Source: Rhodococcus_G sp042879035
GTDB lineage: Bacteria; Actinomycetota; Actinomycetes; Mycobacteriales; Mycobacteriaceae
DNA length: 64,000 nt
NCBI RefSeq assembly: GCF_042879035.1
Contig: NZ_JBIAOU010000014.1
Coordinates: forward strand, 62,001-126,000
Reading direction: 5' to 3'
A program made the position numbers and the translations under genes. How positions within the stretch are numbered: the first letter of the stretch is position 1; the number at the start of each line of letters is the position of its first letter. Below, piece by piece: positions 61,484-64,000 of this stretch. The notes below the pieces were generated by a model, which ran no database searches, was not told the origin of the DNA, and was given only the letters and a program-made list of their open reading frames with translations.

Positions 61484-62605
61484 TCACCCGAACGCCACGC
61501 CGCCGAACCCGACGCCGCGGAAGTCCGCCAGCTCGGCGGCCCGCTCCTCGACCGCGGTGCGTGTCGCCTCCGTGATCGTCTGCCACGGAACCGCCTGCAC
61601 CGTGAGCGTTCTCCCCGTCGACCGTGGCCGCCACACACCGACCAGTTCGCCGCCGACCGCGATCGCGCCCGGCCGGCCCAGCGTCGGCCACAGGGACTTG
61701 ACCAGAGCTGCGTCGGGCACCAGCACGGCACGGTCCTTGAGCTGCAGGTAGGGGTCGAACGGCCCGAGCAGCCGAACCGATCGGTCCCGGTGCGTGTCGG
61801 TGAGGGCGGGGAGGTCTCCGGCGAGCACCGAACCCGCCCGACCGTCGATCGTCACCTCCACCGTGTCCTCGGGCCAGTTCGCCTTGACGTCCGTGACCGG
61901 GGCGTCGAGGTAGGCCGCGACGGTCTTCGGGTCGGCGGGACCGAAGAAGCGCAGGTATCCGCGAATGACGTCGAAACGCGGATCGGCGTCGGTACCCAGG
62001 TGGGCGTACGGCTTCGGCCGCCAGCCAGGGATGCGTTCGAGGACCGGTGGTGAGGTGCCCGGGCGCAGTTCCAGCCCGGCGTGCAGCGCGGCCAGCCGGA
62101 ACGGCATCTCGTACAGGTGGGTCGCGTTGCAGGGGCGGCAGAACCGCAGGTACGGCTCGGGCATCCGCGCCGCGAGCCGCGTGGACATCTCGCCCTTCAC
62201 GGTCGGTTCGCGGACGATGTCGCGCATCTCGTGGGCCACCGCGCGCAGCGCGTCGAGCGCCGGAACACCCGCCGCCTTCAACGGCCGGTTCGCGTCGAAG
62301 ATCCGTTTGGCGGCGTCCGCGTCCGACAGGGGAGCCGTGGCAACCGCGACCTTCGGCAGGTCGGGGCGGCGGTAGCAGTGCGGTGCGCCGCGCAGAGTCC
62401 ACGCCAACGAGAGCGCGCCGGCGGTGTCGGCCGGAGTGCCGCGCACGCGCAGGGCCCACGCCGCACCGTCGGGACCGGTGTTCTGGACGCCGAGATCGAG
62501 CACGTCGCAGTCGGCGGCATCGGCGGCGACGCCGGGAGGGCGATCGAGCTGATGCGCATGCCAGCGGTACGCGAGCACCTGCGCACGGGACACCTCGGCG
62601 GTCAT
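61484..62605 (-). CDS. Winged-helix DNA-binding (AlkZ/HTH_42-like) protein
   Basis: A 373-aa protein of the HTH_42 family, which includes the DNA glycosylases AlkZ and AlkX that open interstrand crosslinks. Visible are an N-terminal winged helix opening (VSRAQVLAYRWHAHQLDR), a middle wing with GYLRFFGPADPKTVAAYLD, and the conserved FDPYLQLKDRAVLVPD segment near 280. A role in DNA repair or self-resistance is inferred from the family only. Confidence 0.8.
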   Translation of the reverse strand: MTAEVSRAQVLAYRWHAHQLDRPPGVAADAADCDVLDLGVQNTGPDGAAWALRVRGTPADTAGALSLAWTLRGAPHCYRRPDLPKVAVATAPLSDADAAKRIFDANRPLKAAGVPALDALRAVAHEMRDIVREPTVKGEMSTRLAARMPEPYLRFCRPCNATHLYEMPFRLAALHAGLELRPGTSPPVLERIPGWRPKPYAHLGTDADPRFDVIRGYLRFFGPADPKTVAAYLDAPVTDVKANWPEDTVEVTIDGRAGSVLAGDLPALTDTHRDRSVRLLGPFDPYLQLKDRAVLVPDAALVKSLWPTLGRPGAIAVGGELVGVWRPRSTGRTLTVQAVPWQTITEATRTAVEERAAELADFRGVGFGGVAFG

Positions 62606-62642
62606 GGCCCGAGTGTAGGAGCGGGCGGCGGCACCGGACGCA

Positions 62643-63026
62643 TCAGCGGTTGTCGATCTGATACGACTCGATCCGACGGATCAGCCCGTCCCGGAAGAAA
62701 AAGTAGTCGCTGAAGATTCCCCGCAGCTCGCCGCCCTCCGTGAACTGCGCCTCGACCGTGCCGAGGAGGGCGACGACGTCGTGCTCCTCGACCATACGGA
62801 TCACCGTCAGAGTCGGTGTGCCGGTGAACGCGTAGTTCTCGATCTCGTCGGCGAAGGCCGCCTTGCCGGTGAGCGAGAAGTCGCCCGGAATCGCCCAGGT
62901 GACGTCCTCGGTCAGCAGCGCCAGGATCGCCTCGCGGTCGCCGGTCCGGAAGCCGTCCACGTACGCGGCCACGGCGCGCTTGTTCGGCGACAGCGATGGA
63001 TCGGATTCGGACATCTCCGGTTCCAT
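62643..63026 (-). CDS. Nuclear transport factor 2 (SnoaL-like) family protein
   Basis: A 127-aa cone-shaped alpha+beta protein: AVAAYVDGFRTGDREAILALLTEDVTWAIPG opening and YFFFRDGLIRRIESYQ close. Members bind or isomerise small hydrophobic molecules. ATG 63026 has GGAGG just upstream. Downstream of the acyl-CoA synthetase, separated by a hairpin. Confidence 0.87.
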   Translation of the reverse strand: MEPEMSESDPSLSPNKRAVAAYVDGFRTGDREAILALLTEDVTWAIPGDFSLTGKAAFADEIENYAFTGTPTLTVIRMVEEHDVVALLGTVEAQFTEGGELRGIFSDYFFFRDGLIRRIESYQIDNR

Positions 63027-63097
63027 GACCCCTCCTTCGCACGGAGTTGATGCGGTCCGTCCCATCGTGGCATTCACCCCGCCGTCGCGTGCCGGAT

Positions 63098-63125
63098 CCG
63101 GCCCGGCGGGAGACCGCCGGGCCGG
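63098..63125. terminator. Terminator hairpin after the acyl-CoA synthetase
   Basis: A 12-bp perfect inverted repeat (CCGGCCCGGCGG and its complement) with a GAGA loop lies 18 nt beyond the synthetase stop on the minus strand. Confidence 0.7.
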
Positions 63126-63142
63126 TGACGTCGCCGCTCGTC

Positions 63143-64000
63143 TCAGACGGCGATGCTGTAGCGGTCCTTGAGCGTCCGCTTGACCAGCTTGCCCGTCGGC
63201 GTCCGAGGGAGGTCCGCACTGAACTCGACACGGCGCGGCACCTTGTACCGGGCCAGCGTTCCGCGCAGGAAGTCCGTGATCTCCTCGGCGAGTTCGGGCC
63301 CGGGCGTGGCGTCCGGTGCGGCGTGGATGACCGCGAGGACGGACTCGCCCATCTCCGGATCGGGGATACCGATGACCGCGCAGTCGATCACGGCCGGGTG
63401 CAGCGCGAGGCAGTTCTCGATCTCCTGCGGGTAGATGTTGACGCCGCCCGAGATGATCATGAACGTGGCGCGGTCGGTCAGGAAGAGGTAGCCGCCCTCG
63501 TCGAGGTAGCCGACGTCGCCCGTCGTCGTCCACGTCGGGTGCGCCGGGTGCTGCGCGGACGCGGTCTTCTCGGGGTCGTTGTGGTAGTGGAACGGCAGCA
63601 CGTCTCGCTCGAAGTACACCGAACCGACTGTCCCGGAAGGTACTTCGTTGCCGTCGTCGTCGCAGATGTGCACGACGCCGAGCACCGCCCGGCCGACGGT
63701 GCCCGGATGGTCGAGCCACTCCGGCGTGTCGACCATCGTCATGCCGTTGAGCTCGGTCGACGAGTAGTACTCCGACAGGACCGGGCCCCACCACTCGATC
63801 ATCGCGCGCTTGACGTCCACCGGGCACGGAGCGGCGGCGTGCACGGCCACCTGCAGGCTCGACACGTCGTACTTCGCCCGCGTCTCCGCCGGCAGTTTGA
63901 GCATCCGCACGAACATCGTCGGCACCCACTGCGCGTAGGTGACGCGATACCGCTCGATGTACTCCAGGGCCTTCTCCGCGTCGAACCTGCCCATCACCAC
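63143..64000 (-). CDS. Acyl-CoA synthetase (FadD-type), C-terminal part, cut by window edge
   Basis: 285 residues of the C-terminal half of an ANL enzyme; the N-terminus lies beyond the right edge. It shows the A5 motif YYSSTE, the A7 TGDVGYLDE, the hinge region DRATFMIISGGVNIYPQEIE (A8) and the catalytic lysine in PTGKLVKR (A10). It activates a fatty or aromatic acid with ATP and CoA. The substrate is unknown. Confidence 0.92.
   Translation of the reverse strand: MVMGRFDAEKALEYIERYRVTYAQWVPTMFVRMLKLPAETRAKYDVSSLQVAVHAAAPCPVDVKRAMIEWWGPVLSEYYSSTELNGMTMVDTPEWLDHPGTVGRAVLGVVHICDDDGNEVPSGTVGSVYFERDVLPFHYHNDPEKTASAQHPAHPTWTTTGDVGYLDEGGYLFLTDRATFMIISGGVNIYPQEIENCLALHPAVIDCAVIGIPDPEMGESVLAVIHAAPDATPGPELAEEITDFLRGTLARYKVPRRVEFSADLPRTPTGKLVKRTLKDRYSIAV

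Noticed and set aside
1..64000. Search for tRNA, rRNA, CRISPR arrays, insertion sequences and phage attachment sites
   Set aside because: No cloverleaf with CCA-type ends, no regularly spaced direct repeats, and no transposase or integrase motifs were seen on either strand.

Overview
The window is very GC-rich and densely packed, with many GTG and TTG starts, 4-nt ATGA/GTGA gene overlaps, IdeR-type iron boxes and a conserved fum-glpX-DUF4245-xseB-xseA-ispH-DUF6542-ychF neighbourhood. Together these point to a mycolic-acid-type actinobacterium (Mycobacteriales), most likely Rhodococcus or a close relative. I see no rRNA, tRNA, CRISPR array or intact insertion sequence.

Positions 1-17.8 kb hold the most interesting region, an apparently iron-responsive biosynthetic locus. 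On the minus strand it has a DhnA-type aldolase and a dehydroquinate-synthase-II-like enzyme (the GriI/GriH pair type that makes 3-amino-4-hydroxybenzoate), a PobA-like flavin hydroxylase, a luciferase-like flavin oxidoreductase and an AMP-forming ligase cut by the left edge. Interleaved with these are polymer or glycoconjugate genes: a GT2 enzyme and a Wzx/MATE-like flippase (plus strand), a translationally coupled operon (double GT2, large polytopic membrane protein, 65-aa membrane protein, GH16), a sugar epimerase with a condensation-superfamily acyltransferase, and two further secreted GH16 enzymes. Four sequences resembling the IdeR/DtxR box lie upstream of the aldolase, between the hydroxylase and the GT2 gene, upstream of the double GT2 and at the epimerase start. 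I infer an iron-regulated, possibly glycosylated or surface-presented chelator, or an iron-regulated polysaccharide made alongside an aromatic chelator.

Positions 17.8-38.7 kb are core chromosome: fumarase, class II fructose bisphosphatase, exonuclease VII, IspH, SbcD/SbcC, an AI-2E family permease, Ogt and AdaA-AlkA repair proteins, CstA with its small DUF466 partner, an FMN glutamate-synthase-like protein, a methyltransferase and YchF.

Positions 38.7-50 kb look accessory: an ABC exporter pair whose two ATPase domains have lost complementary motifs, a DHA2-type drug exporter divergent from a quinone oxidoreductase across a 23-bp palindrome, a secreted five-bladed propeller glycosidase, a YdeI-like protein, an RluA-type pseudouridine synthase and a shattered DUF222/HNH (13E12-type) gene.

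Positions 50-64 kb hold an alpha/beta hydrolase, an unusual condensation-GNAT fusion, a 36-aa membrane miniprotein, a second drug exporter, several small stress/enzyme families, HtpG, AIM24, two damaged membrane genes (one a PrsW-like protein lacking its core), a 29-aa hydrophobic ORF, an AlkZ-like protein, an NTF2-like protein and an acyl-CoA synthetase that runs off the right edge.
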